The notes beneath the pieces are model-generated. The model was not told the DNA's origin and ran no database searches. It saw only the letters and a program-made list of their open reading frames with translations. Position numbers and translations under genes: made by a program. Below, piece by piece: positions 15,582 to 24,210 of a stretch of DNA of 63,246 nt (positions are counted from its first letter, which is position 1; each line of letters opens with the position of its first letter). This DNA comes from Microcaldota archaeon (GTDB lineage: Archaea; Micrarchaeota; Micrarchaeia; Anstonellales; Anstonellaceae): positions 1 to 63,246 of the forward strand of contig JAKAJC010000005.1 of NCBI GenBank assembly GCA_021814005.1, given 5' to 3'.

Positions 15582-16493
15582 TCAGCGCGTTATGATTGTT
15601 TTATTCAGCAGGATAATCGTGTTGTTTGACATCACGTTCTTTGACGAGAATTCTTCTTCTATCGCCTTTTCATGAAGCGAGAGGACGTTATCCACCAGGG
15701 AATTGTTCGAGGAGTGGAAGAAGTATATGCCATATCGTTTGCTCTGGTTGACGCGATTTAGACTGAGGATGTTGCCTTCAGAGTATTCGAGGTAAATGCC
15801 GTCGTTCGCCGCCCCAAGAATCGTGTTGTTATAGACGCGGTTATCCGCGCTCTTTTGAAGCCGGATGCCCTGGAGCGGGCCGCCCGTCCCGTTGGATATG
15901 GTATTTCCGTACACTTGAGTGCCGCGTGCTGAATAGAGGTTGATGCTGATGACACCGTCTTTGAGTATGTTATTGCTTATCCGGTTTTCGTCTGAATAGG
16001 AAATCTCGATATCCTGGTTCTTGTTGAGGGTGTTGTTTTCCAGCTCATTGCGGCGGCCGCCATCCATCCGGATGCCGGTCCCGAACTCCGAGATGATGCA
16101 ATTCCCCACCCTGATGCCGCTCCGGTTAATGATGCGAATCCCGTATATGGTGGGGCCGTCGAACTGATGGCCGTACAGGACATGCCCGCGGCAGTCCAGC
16201 GTGACATTATCTGAGACTATATCGAAGCACGTGGAATTGGAGGACACGTCATTCGACAGGATGTATTTCGTGTTGGCTGCATCCAATCGTGAGCAAGTTG
16301 AGAGGGGGAGCTCGGATTGGGGGGACTTGGAAGTGGTCTCGCTTGCATTCGTGCCTTGTTTCCCCAATGTTTTGTCCGCCGGAGTTGATGAAATATTGGA
16401 AACGGCGTCGGATGACGGTTTATTGGTGCAGCCAGAAAGCAGCAAGCTCAATGAAAACGCAAGCACGAGCACGAGTGTCATGAAGCCGTTCAT
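15582..16493 (-). CDS. Beta-helix (NosD/PbH1-type) lipoprotein
   Basis: A 303-residue protein with a signal peptide and lipobox (LSLLLSGC). After a Ser/Thr-rich linker, from about residue 70 it carries repeated PbH1-type coils with recurring N-x-I/V and NNT turns (ISNNIL, VYGNTISN, VYNNTIL, SNNSLVDNVL), typical of a right-handed parallel beta-helix as in NosD or carbohydrate-acting proteins. Many sequons are present. It is probably anchored on the outer face of the membrane and binds or modifies a surface polysaccharide; no catalytic motif is evident. Confidence 0.8.
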   Translation of the reverse strand: MNGFMTLVLVLAFSLSLLLSGCTNKPSSDAVSNISSTPADKTLGKQGTNASETTSKSPQSELPLSTCSRLDAANTKYILSNDVSSNSTCFDIVSDNVTLDCRGHVLYGHQFDGPTIYGIRIINRSGIRVGNCIISEFGTGIRMDGGRRNELENNTLNKNQDIEISYSDENRISNNILKDGVISINLYSARGTQVYGNTISNGTGGPLQGIRLQKSADNRVYNNTILGAANDGIYLEYSEGNILSLNRVNQSKRYGIYFFHSSNNSLVDNVLSLHEKAIEEEFSSKNVMSNNTIILLNKTIITR

Positions 16494-16645
16494 AGTTATC
16501 CCCGGACGAAGTTTTTTTGCTCAGAAGCTACTCCGAATGGTCATTGCTTAAGCGGCTAACCAACTGGAGCGGTGTCATCATCGCATGAATAATGGCGCAA
16601 AAGGAGAATAAAAGGGCTCTTGTGCGCAGAAGTTGGAGGCCCGCT

Positions 16646-17248
16646 TTAATTTGCGATTTTCTTTTTTTGTTTTGGCAAAAAGTCGAAAGCGCTGTCCGCC
16701 ATGATGTGCAAGAAGTAGCCGAGCGCAAAGCCGGCGGTGAGCAGGCCGGTGCTTGTGGAAAGGCGCACGATGTTGTTGAACATGCCAACGCCGCCGGACA
16801 TCACGGCCGCCGAGGTCCAGGAGTGGAACGAATTCTTGGCCGGCAGCCAGAACACCATGATATAGGAGATAAGCCAGGCTGCGGCCATGAGAATGACGGC
16901 CAGCCCGCTTTGGCACACCACCAGCGCGTCGAAGGCTCCGTCCAGAATGCCCTGAATGTCTGAGGCCGGGCAGTAGGGAGCGGACACAGCCCAGAGCGAG
17001 TGATACATCAGCACCGCGCCGCCCATGAAAACTATGAGCAGCATGGACTGGAAAGACGTGCGGACATATCCGGTGATTACGTCGAGGTCTGGGAAAATCA
17101 GGCCTGCCCAGAAGGCCGCGATGATGCAGAAGACGTGCTCGGAGGGGATGAGGAAGCGGGAGGAGGCGAAGAGAATGAGCACTGGCACCGTGAGGCCCAT
17201 CACGATTTTGCGCCCTGTTGCGCCAATTAGATAGGATGTGCCGAGCAT
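16646..17248 (-). CDS. YdjM-like membrane-bound hydrolase family protein
   Basis: About 200 residues with four or five membrane segments. FPDLDVI, NSFHSWTSA and GYFLHIMAD match the acidic/His signatures of the YdjM/DUF457 family of predicted metal-dependent membrane hydrolases. The ATG at 17248 is chosen since it begins the family-like MLGTSYLIGA; an in-frame TTG at 17329 would overlap the next gene. The biochemical activity of the family is not settled. Confidence 0.65.
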   Translation of the reverse strand: MLGTSYLIGATGRKIVMGLTVPVLILFASSRFLIPSEHVFCIIAAFWAGLIFPDLDVITGYVRTSFQSMLLIVFMGGAVLMYHSLWAVSAPYCPASDIQGILDGAFDALVVCQSGLAVILMAAAWLISYIMVFWLPAKNSFHSWTSAAVMSGGVGMFNNIVRLSTSTGLLTAGFALGYFLHIMADSAFDFLPKQKKKIAN

Positions 17249-17315
17249 CGAGAGGGGAAGGAACGGAACTGATAAAAAAGAGACGGAAAAAAGGACGGAA
17301 GACGTTTTTGCCAAA

Positions 17316-18164
17316 TCAGTACAATACAATGACCGATTCGGTGTAATAGCGGGCCGAGCCGTAGCGCACGCGCTTTTTCACCTGCTCGGAAAGATAGTTC
17401 CACGCCGCCTCGGGCGGCTCGTTGAGATAACCAAGGTGGAAGTTGAGGCGGATGATGCGGTTGGGAATCATGTGGCGCGTGCTCTTGGGCGGCAGCGGCC
17501 TGCCCGCGACAGCCTCGCGGATGATTTCCTCTTTTGTGAAAACACGGCGCATGAGCACCGAATAGCCGCGCTCGAGAAAATAGTCGAGGCGGCTGTCCTC
17601 GATGAAATGAAGGTCGTGGTTGTTTCCGTTTTCCCCGTTGCCGTTGTCGCCGTTGCCGCCCGTGTCGGCATGGCCGGCGCCTTTGAGCATTCCCAAGTAT
17701 TTGCGCTGGTCGGCAAGCATGGTCGGCAGTTTGCGCTCTGACGAGGGCAGAAGCGAGAATGAGTCAACCCCGTTCTTGCGCTTGACTATGAGAAAGGCCG
17801 CGTCCATGCGGTCGAGGGCCGCTTGTCCGGCTGCGCGGTCCACAGATTCGGCTTTGCCCATGCGTTCGAGAGGAAGGGATTGCGTTGCCAGATACCAGCC
17901 GCCCACGCGGATGTCGGAAGAGTTGTAGTCAACCACCTGACAGACGGCGTGCTCGGCCTTGAGGGCGGCCAGAACTGCGCGGCGGTGGTTTCCGTCCAGC
18001 ACCACGCTGTTCTTTTGGTCAACTATAATCGGGTCGACGAGGCGGCCCAGATTCAGCATGGTTTCGCGCAGGTTGCGCTCGTTCTCGGGAATAGTCTGTT
18101 CGTGGATGCGCAGCGTGTCGAGGGGAAGAATTTGCAATGAAGACAGGATTTCTTCAGCCAGCAT
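17316..18164 (-). CDS. ParB-fold protein of the SerK/SbnI type, probable free serine kinase
   Basis: A 282-residue protein with an N-terminal ParB-like domain: IHEQ with the His-Glu pair at 21-22, PIIVDQKNSVVLDGNHRRAV with DGNHR at 57-61. The C-terminal part RPLPPKSTRHMIPNRIIRL and RYYTESVIVLY resembles the C-terminal signature of SbnI and archaeal ADP-dependent serine kinase (SerK), which make O-phosphoserine from free serine. A Gly/Asn-rich insert (about 170-185) is unusual. The ATG at 18164 avoids overlap with the divergent gene; longer starts exist. SerA, SerRS and an aminotransferase nearby support a role in serine metabolism, though DNA-related ParB functions remain possible. Confidence 0.65.
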   Translation of the reverse strand: MLAEEILSSLQILPLDTLRIHEQTIPENERNLRETMLNLGRLVDPIIVDQKNSVVLDGNHRRAVLAALKAEHAVCQVVDYNSSDIRVGGWYLATQSLPLERMGKAESVDRAAGQAALDRMDAAFLIVKRKNGVDSFSLLPSSERKLPTMLADQRKYLGMLKGAGHADTGGNGDNGNGENGNNHDLHFIEDSRLDYFLERGYSVLMRRVFTKEEIIREAVAGRPLPPKSTRHMIPNRIIRLNFHLGYLNEPPEAAWNYLSEQVKKRVRYGSARYYTESVIVLY

Positions 18165-18281
18165 GACACCACGCCCGACATGGCCCCAAAAAGTCGTGGA
18201 TTTGAGACCATTAACATGGCCATTATGGACAGTCGGTTTTTTTAAGGCCGTAGCTGGACTATCCGATGAGGGATGGGACAT

Positions 18282-18752
18282 ATGACGGACAACTATCGGC
18301 TCGTTCACACCATCGCATTGATTTTCACCATCACCATGGGCCTGATGGTCGTGCTCGGCGCCATGGTAATGATGTACGGCAACTTCGAGCTGGGCGTCAT
18401 TCTCTTTGTGCTGGGCCTGGTGCTGGTCATTTCCAACGAGAGCATATTGCCGCGCCTGCGCCGGATGCGCAACCGCAACAGCAACAGCACGCTCGAGCCC
18501 GGCCTTTTGGAAGAGGTGGCCAATCTTGCCACAATCGGCTACGCGCCCCCGGTGCTGGTCGGAGTGTATCTTTACATGAGCGGGGAGACCGACTTCAAGC
18601 TCATCATATTCATGGCCGTCAGCTTCACCGTTGTCACCATGAAGATATTCGCAAAAGTGGCCTCAAGCCGCTACACTTACCGACCCTTGGGCGGCGAGGA
18701 AGTGTACACCTATCAGGCGCCGGTCGAGGAGACGAGCGAGCCGGGCGTGTGA
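18282..18752 (+). CDS. Small multi-pass membrane protein
   Basis: A 156-residue protein with about four membrane segments in two hairpins (ALIFTITMGLMVVLGAMVMM, LGVILFVLGLVLVI, and two after a basic Arg/Asn-rich loop) and a hydrophilic Glu-rich tail. No family recognised. The ATG at 18282 has GAGGG about 10 nt upstream; an ATG at 18273 would abut that site. It is transcribed away from the SerK-like gene and ends convergently with serS. Confidence 0.65.
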   Translation: MTDNYRLVHTIALIFTITMGLMVVLGAMVMMYGNFELGVILFVLGLVLVISNESILPRLRRMRNRNSNSTLEPGLLEEVANLATIGYAPPVLVGVYLYMSGETDFKLIIFMAVSFTVVTMKIFAKVASSRYTYRPLGGEEVYTYQAPVEETSEPGV

Positions 18753-18827
18753 GTTTTTTATTTTTAGATTAATTTTTCTTTATTTAGATTAATTTTTTCT
18801 TTCTTCAGCTCGACTGATGCGCTGTAT

Positions 18828-20084
18828 CTAGAAGTCTATTCTCTCGGCTCCCATGAAATCCTGCAGCGGTTTTGGAATTGCCACGCCGCTGGCGTCTTGG
18901 AAGTTTTCCAAGATGGCAACAAGGGTGCGGCCAACTGCCAAGCCAGAACCGTTCAGGGTGTGCACAAACTCGTTTTTGCCGTCGCGGCGGAATTTGATTT
19001 GCGCGCGGCGGGCCTGGAAGTCTGTACAGTTGGAGCAGGAAGAAATTTCGCGGTAGGTGTCCTGCGAAGGCAGCCATACCTCGACATCATATGTCTTGGC
19101 TGACGAGAAGCCCATGTCGCCTGTGCACAATACGCGCGTGCGGTAAGGCAGGCCAAGGCCGGAAAGAATTCTCTCAGCGTCTTTTGTAAGCATTTCAAGC
19201 TCGTCAAATGAATTTTCGGGCAAACAGAATTTCACCAGCTCCACTTTCATGAACTGGTGCTGGCGAATCAGCCCTTTGATGTCTTTTTGGTAGTTGCCGG
19301 CCTCGGAGCGGAAGCAGGGCGTGAGAGAGCAGTAGCGCAGGGGCAAAGCCGTTTCCTCCAGCACTTCGCCTGCATGCAAATTGGTGAGCGGCACTTCGGC
19401 GGTCGGAATAAGCCACAAATCATTGTTTTCGACCTTGTACAAATCACCGGCAAATTTTGGTAATTGACCAGTGCCGGTCAGGGCTTTTGTGCCGACCATG
19501 TAGGGAACGGCAACCTCGGTGTAGCCGTGCATTACATGAGTTTGCAGCATGTAATTTGCAATGGCGCGCTCGAGGCGGGCCAGCGCGCCCCACATCACAG
19601 TGAAGCGCGAGCCCGAGAGTTTCACGCCGCGCTCGAAGTCAAGCAGTTTTGGGAAAAGCTCGTAGTGCGGCTTGATGTCGAGGTAATCTTTCTTGGGGGT
19701 GCCCACGCGGCGCACTTCCTTGTTGTCATGCTCGTCTTTGCCGTGCGGCACGCTCTCGTGCGGCACGTTGGGCACGTTGAGAAGAATGGATTCCATTTTC
19801 TGGTCTGAAAGAGAGAGCTCTATGTCGAGCGCCTTGATGCGGTCGCTCAGCTCGCCGGTTTTTGTGATGATGGGTTTGACATTCTGGCCCGCCTTCTTGG
19901 CGGCGTTGATTTCCATTGAAAGTTTGTTGCGCGCTGATTTGAGCTCGTCTGCCTCTTTTTTCAGCTTGCGCCAGTCGGCGTCAATCTGCACGATTTCATC
20001 GATTGGGGCGGTGGGGGCATTGCGTTTTTTCAGGGCGAGGCGGAATGGCTCGGGGTCTGTGCGGATTGCCTTCAAATCAAGCAT
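18828..20084 (-). CDS. serS: Seryl-tRNA synthetase
   Basis: A 418-residue class II synthetase of the common (bacterial/eukaryotic/most archaeal) type. The N-terminal long coiled-coil arm (about 30-100) binds the tRNA-Ser long variable arm; motif 2 is CFRSEAGNYQKDIKGLIRQH, and motif 3 is NGSGLAVGRTLVAILENFQ. It charges tRNA-Ser with serine. It starts 3 nt after the stop of serA, so the two are one operon, linking serine synthesis to its use. Confidence 0.97.
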   Translation of the reverse strand: MLDLKAIRTDPEPFRLALKKRNAPTAPIDEIVQIDADWRKLKKEADELKSARNKLSMEINAAKKAGQNVKPIITKTGELSDRIKALDIELSLSDQKMESILLNVPNVPHESVPHGKDEHDNKEVRRVGTPKKDYLDIKPHYELFPKLLDFERGVKLSGSRFTVMWGALARLERAIANYMLQTHVMHGYTEVAVPYMVGTKALTGTGQLPKFAGDLYKVENNDLWLIPTAEVPLTNLHAGEVLEETALPLRYCSLTPCFRSEAGNYQKDIKGLIRQHQFMKVELVKFCLPENSFDELEMLTKDAERILSGLGLPYRTRVLCTGDMGFSSAKTYDVEVWLPSQDTYREISSCSNCTDFQARRAQIKFRRDGKNEFVHTLNGSGLAVGRTLVAILENFQDASGVAIPKPLQDFMGAERIDF

Positions 20085-20087
20085 GAA

Positions 20088-20990
20088 TTACACCTGTGCA
20101 TTGAGCTTCTGCTTCAACTGTGATATTAAATCCTCGCCTATGCGCCCCTGCGCCTCTATGGTGGAGGCCGCGATGTGGGGAGTGAGAAGCACGTTGTCAA
20201 GTTTGGTGATGGGCCCCGAATATGGCTCGGTCGGATAAACGTCAAGGGCCGCGCCCGCCAGATGGCCGGATTGAAGGGCCGAGATGAGGGCGGCCTCATC
20301 GACGAGAAATCCTCGTGCGGTGTTGATGACATAAGAGCCTTTTTTCATTTTGGAAATGCGGGCGGCGTCAAGAATTGGCGGGCTGCCGGCCGGCATTGAG
20401 GCGTGCAAAGAAACTATGTCAGCATTAGGCAGCATTTCGTCCGAGCTTGCGTAATAGGGGTAAGGCAAATCGCTGGCTTTCTTGGGGTCTGTGTAGATTA
20501 CGCGCATGCCCAATGCAATGGATTTGGCTGCAACAAGGCGGCCGATGCGGCCCATGCCGATAAGGCCAAGAGTTTTGCCTGAAATTTCGCGGCCTGTGCT
20601 GTTTTTCTTGTCCCACACGCCGGTTTTCATGCCAGCGTGGGCGCGGCCCACGTTACGAAGCAGGCAAATCATTATGCCGATGACAAGCTCGGCCACTGCA
20701 TTTGATGAGGCGCCGGGCGTGTTGAGCACAGAAATGGAGCGCGCCTCGCAGGCCGCCTTGTCCACATTGTCAAGGCCGACGCCTGCGCGCGCAACAACGC
20801 GCAAATGAGTGGCGCCGGAGATGAGGTCGGCCGTGACTTTTGTTGCGGAGCGGACAATGAGCACGTCGGCATCAGCCAGTTCTTTCTTCAGGTCGGCTGG
20901 CTGGAGCGCAACAGTGCCCAGAGAGCGAAGTTTTTCAACAACTTCTTTTTCCATTGCGTCTGCAATGACTATTTTGGAATAGGTTGCCAT
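20088..20990 (-). CDS. serA: D-3-phosphoglycerate dehydrogenase, short form
   Basis: A 300-residue D-2-hydroxyacid dehydrogenase: GLIGMGRIGRLVA is the NAD-binding loop, VINTARG supplies the catalytic Arg, LDVYPTEP the Glu, and LLTPHIAAST the His. It lacks the C-terminal ACT regulatory domain, so serine feedback through ACT is not expected. It oxidises 3-phosphoglycerate to 3-phosphohydroxypyruvate, the first step of phosphorylated serine synthesis. GGGTGAT precedes the ATG. Other hydroxyacid dehydrogenase substrates are possible, but linkage to serS favours SerA. Confidence 0.88.
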   Translation of the reverse strand: MATYSKIVIADAMEKEVVEKLRSLGTVALQPADLKKELADADVLIVRSATKVTADLISGATHLRVVARAGVGLDNVDKAACEARSISVLNTPGASSNAVAELVIGIMICLLRNVGRAHAGMKTGVWDKKNSTGREISGKTLGLIGMGRIGRLVAAKSIALGMRVIYTDPKKASDLPYPYYASSDEMLPNADIVSLHASMPAGSPPILDAARISKMKKGSYVINTARGFLVDEAALISALQSGHLAGAALDVYPTEPYSGPITKLDNVLLTPHIAASTIEAQGRIGEDLISQLKQKLNAQV

Positions 20991-21075
20991 GGTGAATCAC
21001 CCGTATATTCGGACAAGCCCCTTTTCCTGCCAGATTTTATAATCAAACGCGTCTGAAGGCTGCGCAGTTTAGGAA

Positions 21076-21084
21076 TATTTATTA
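21076..21084 (+). promoter_or_regulatory. Box A with shared downstream element
   Basis: TATTTATTA centred 27 nt upstream of the ATG at 21107 (leaderless). The sequence TTTATTAGCTGCCT here recurs as TTTATTAGCTGTCT upstream of the next gene at about 21989. Confidence 0.5.
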
Positions 21085-21106
21085 GCTGCCTGTTTCCAAT
21101 TCCGCC

Positions 21107-21907
21107 ATGGGCGGACCTCGCATCCAAGAACCAAATTTGCCGGGCATTGCAAAAATCGCAAAACTGATTAGCAGCCCCATACCGCAGCAGGAATTGGAAG
21201 AAGCCAAAAAAGAGATTTGGCGGACGGTCGGCTCGCCCGGCACCGGATTCAATATCAACAAATTTGACCCGGGAGGCGCCAAAATCGGCTCGCTTCTGCT
21301 GCTGTCCGGCGAGTTTGAACAGAAATATTCCGGCAGGGCCGGCTATAACGAACTGCAGCAGAATCTCGCGGCCGCTTTTCTGTCGCAGATGTCACAGCCG
21401 GATATGGGCCTGCTCGGAGCCTCGTATTTCCAGACTTTTGCAGGCGCGCGGGCCAAGCCGTTCAAGACAATGAGCAATCCGAAGTATCTCAAGGACGCCA
21501 ATCTCTTCATCGCCCAGCACATCAATGCAGGGGATTTGCAGTTTTATCTCTGTGACTACGAAAAAGACAGGGACAACCGGGCCGTAATGAAAACAACCGC
21601 CTCGTGCGAGGACAAGCTCGATTACATCATGAGCCTGTACGCCAGCATGCGCCGAGACTCGAAGGGCGATTTCGTTCAGAACTGGTATGACGACCGGCAG
21701 AAAGTGCTTGTCCGCGCCGCGGTCGGGCAGCTGAAATACATGAAAGATGTCGAGCACAAGGAAAACACGGCCGGATATATGCTTTATGTCTCGGCGCTTG
21801 CCAAAAAAATCGGGGTTAGCGAGGACAAGATGGCCGAATTTGTGAACAGCAGCACCAACAACATGCTGGAATGGCATCTTAACCAGCACGGATTCCCCAA
21901 AACATAG
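21107..21907 (+). CDS. Uncharacterised 266-residue soluble protein
   Basis: I recognise no family. It is predicted soluble and mostly helical, without signal peptide or membrane segments; acidic and basic residues are evenly mixed. It starts at an ATG 27 nt after the box A centre. The following rightward gene has a nearly identical promoter core, so both may be expressed together. Confidence 0.7.
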   Translation: MGGPRIQEPNLPGIAKIAKLISSPIPQQELEEAKKEIWRTVGSPGTGFNINKFDPGGAKIGSLLLLSGEFEQKYSGRAGYNELQQNLAAAFLSQMSQPDMGLLGASYFQTFAGARAKPFKTMSNPKYLKDANLFIAQHINAGDLQFYLCDYEKDRDNRAVMKTTASCEDKLDYIMSLYASMRRDSKGDFVQNWYDDRQKVLVRAAVGQLKYMKDVEHKENTAGYMLYVSALAKKIGVSEDKMAEFVNSSTNNMLEWHLNQHGFPKT

Positions 21908-22023
21908 GCTGCAGCCGCAGGTGCAGGAAGTGGCGGGCTGCCGGCCGGAGTAAGAATTGGCTGGCTGCCGGCGGGCGTATCCAAAGTCTTTATTAGCTGT
22001 CTTACAATAAGACCATTATAGAA

Positions 22024-22034
22024 CACCAAAAGAG
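22024..22034 (+). repeat. Intergenic motif CACCAAAAGAG, copy 2
   Basis: Second of three identical copies; lies immediately before the GGTGAT ribosome site of the gene at 22047, so within its 5-prime leader. Confidence 0.3.
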
Positions 22035-22046
22035 CTGGTGATTTGA

Positions 22047-23027
22047 ATGGGTGAAAAAGAGCAGAAAATGGCGAAACTGGACGCTGACAAGTATTATGCC
22101 GAGGAAGCGGGGTCGGTGGGCAGCCTCCGTGAATTCAAAACCGAACAGGAAGCCCAGACGTTTTTGCTGGCAAAAAAGCTGAGCATGGACAAGCCCGTCT
22201 GCATGCAGATAGGATATGAAAATGAGGGCTATTTGAAACGGCTGCGCGTTGAGAAAGAGCCGGAGAAAATGGGCAAGGAAACCATCAGCAACATCATCGG
22301 CGCATTGAGCACGAAGGGGGCGCTGGAAAAGGTCGAAAGCGCGCTATCGGCGCAATCCGATTATTTGACCAAAATCATCGAGGCGGCTCCGGGCGCGGAC
22401 AAAAAAATCCTTGCCATTGCAAGCAGATACCGCGAAGAAGTCGGAGAGGTTCGCAAGAAGGTGAACGCGCTCCTGAAAATGGATGTCGTTGACGAGAGCC
22501 TGCTGAAAGAAGCGGTTAATGGCCTATTCCTCCTCAGGCTCAACAAAAAGGACAAGGCGGCGGTGGACGGCATATTCAAAACTGCGCTGGATAAAAAACC
22601 CGAATTGAAGATATACAACCGCAATGACTTCGAGAATGCTTCCGCGCTCGAGGCCGAGGAAGAAAAGGGAAGCTACAATGACTTTTTCAAAATCTCGGGC
22701 TACATGGCAAAGCCGCTTAGCGGCGCGCTGCTTGAAAAGCTGCGGAATATGGGCAGCCTGGCCGTGGAAGGGGACATGTACGTGCTGAAGACAAACAAAA
22801 CCGAGGAGCGGAACGGCGGCGGATACATTTACCACTTCGGCATAAAAGGGGAGGAGGGCGTCGACATCGCGCTTGTGCGGTCCAAGCCGCTTCCCGTCGA
22901 TTTCCTGCCAAAAGAGATTAACGCCAGATATTTCATGGAAAAAATAATGGCGGGCGCCAAGCTCGCGGCGTCTGAAGGCGCGCAGGAGCAACAGACAACC
23001 GGCATGCGGAGACTGCAGGCGCGCTGA
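22047..23027 (+). CDS. Uncharacterised 326-residue soluble protein
   Basis: No family recognised. N-terminal 45 residues look like a small alpha/beta domain, the centre (about 70-190) is helical and charged, and the C-terminal half is mixed. No signal or membrane segment. The start is firm: GGTGAT with a 4-nt spacer before the ATG, and a box A TTTATTA about 55 nt upstream. Confidence 0.72.
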   Translation: MGEKEQKMAKLDADKYYAEEAGSVGSLREFKTEQEAQTFLLAKKLSMDKPVCMQIGYENEGYLKRLRVEKEPEKMGKETISNIIGALSTKGALEKVESALSAQSDYLTKIIEAAPGADKKILAIASRYREEVGEVRKKVNALLKMDVVDESLLKEAVNGLFLLRLNKKDKAAVDGIFKTALDKKPELKIYNRNDFENASALEAEEEKGSYNDFFKISGYMAKPLSGALLEKLRNMGSLAVEGDMYVLKTNKTEERNGGGYIYHFGIKGEEGVDIALVRSKPLPVDFLPKEINARYFMEKIMAGAKLAASEGAQEQQTTGMRRLQAR

Positions 23028-23075
23028 TTTTTTCGCGCGCCAAATCAAACTCTTTTTTCATGCTCCCAATTCTTT

Positions 23076-24146
23076 TCATACTCCCAATTCTTTTTTCACA
23101 TGTTCAAGGGCGTTCAGCCCCTTGTCCAGCTTGCCGATGTCCATGTCGCCCATGTTGCAGAAGCGCAGCGTTGTCTCGGCCCAGTCGGCATGCCCGCCGC
23201 CGAGCTTGACCTGATGCTTTGACTGGAGCGTTGAATTCACTTCCTTGTTTTTTTGCACGAAAAATGCCGTTACCGTGCCGGATTCGAAGCCGGGCTCGGT
23301 CACGAGCTTGAAGCCCATTTTCACAAGCCGCGCGCGCACGTGCGCCGCCATCTTGTCATAGCGCATGATGAAAGCGGGCTGGGTTTCTTTTTTGAGCAGC
23401 TCGAGCGCGGCATGCAGCGAGTAGATTATGCTTATTGCGGGCGTGAAGGGCGTCTCGCCCTTGAGGGACATTTTGCGGTAAGTTTTGAGGTTCATGAAAT
23501 TGGAGCGCACGGGCGCCTTCTCTATTGCGGCCGCTGCGTCGACAGAATGCGAAATCACCACAAGGCCGGGCGGGCAGCCGAGCGCTTTCTGCGTTGCCCA
23601 CGAATAGAAGTCAACAGAATCTGATGCGTGGTTGAGCGAATAGGCGGGCCATGCGCTGGTGCCGTCAAGAAGCGTGAGCATGCCCTTCTCCTTGGCATAG
23701 CGGCAGATTTCGCCCGCCTTGTTGAGAATGCCGGGGGAAGTTTCGTGGTGCACCATGGCAAACAGCTTGACATGCTTGGCCGCGGCCGCGTCGATATAGG
23801 GCTTGGCCCTTTGCAGATTCCAGCCCTGAGCGTCGTTCAGGCGCACAAATGTTGTTTCATAATACAGGGCGCAGTGCTCTTTGAGTTTGTCGCCGAACGC
23901 GCCGTTGGAAAGAACGAGGGCCTTGCCGCCCACGGGAAGGGCGTTTTGCACGTTTGCCTCTATGCCCAGCGTGCCCGAGCCGGTCAGGATGTGCACCTCT
24001 GCCGCGTTGAGCATGGTCTTGAGGTCGGAGATGATTGGGGTGTAGAGGGCCTGAAACTGCTTGCCGCGGTGCGTAATCATTTCCTGTTCCTGAGCTTTCG
24101 AAATGGCTGGATGAACCGCCACCGGACCTGGCGTGAAGAGCATCAT
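23076..24146 (-). CDS. Class V aminotransferase (serine/phosphoserine-pyruvate type)
   Basis: A 356-residue PLP enzyme. LFTPGPVAVHPAI is the typical N-terminus of alanine-glyoxylate/serine-pyruvate aminotransferases; GSGTLGIEA binds the cofactor phosphate; WATQKALGCPPGL holds the Schiff-base Lys. It could make O-phosphoserine from 3-phosphohydroxypyruvate (the missing SerC step) or interconvert serine, alanine and glyoxylate. GGTGAT lies 5 nt before the ATG at 24146; the in-frame TTG at 24152 is less suited. An imperfect palindrome sits just upstream. Proximity to serA and the SerK-like gene supports a serine role. Confidence 0.85.
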   Translation of the reverse strand: MMLFTPGPVAVHPAISKAQEQEMITHRGKQFQALYTPIISDLKTMLNAAEVHILTGSGTLGIEANVQNALPVGGKALVLSNGAFGDKLKEHCALYYETTFVRLNDAQGWNLQRAKPYIDAAAAKHVKLFAMVHHETSPGILNKAGEICRYAKEKGMLTLLDGTSAWPAYSLNHASDSVDFYSWATQKALGCPPGLVVISHSVDAAAAIEKAPVRSNFMNLKTYRKMSLKGETPFTPAISIIYSLHAALELLKKETQPAFIMRYDKMAAHVRARLVKMGFKLVTEPGFESGTVTAFFVQKNKEVNSTLQSKHQVKLGGGHADWAETTLRFCNMGDMDIGKLDKGLNALEHVKKELGV

Positions 24147-24163
24147 ATACAATCACCCTCAAC

Positions 24164-24191
24164 AGTCGTAATTGTCACGTCAACTATGACT
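24164..24191. promoter_or_regulatory. 28-bp imperfect palindrome, candidate operator
   Basis: Arms AGTCGTAATTG (24164-24174) and CAACTATGACT (24181-24191) pair at 9 of 11 positions around a 6-nt centre TCACGT. It ends 18 nt from the aminotransferase start, a place where a bound dimer would block transcription or initiation. Confidence 0.45.
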
Positions 24192-24210
24192 AAATCTTTA
24201 ATCATATTGT

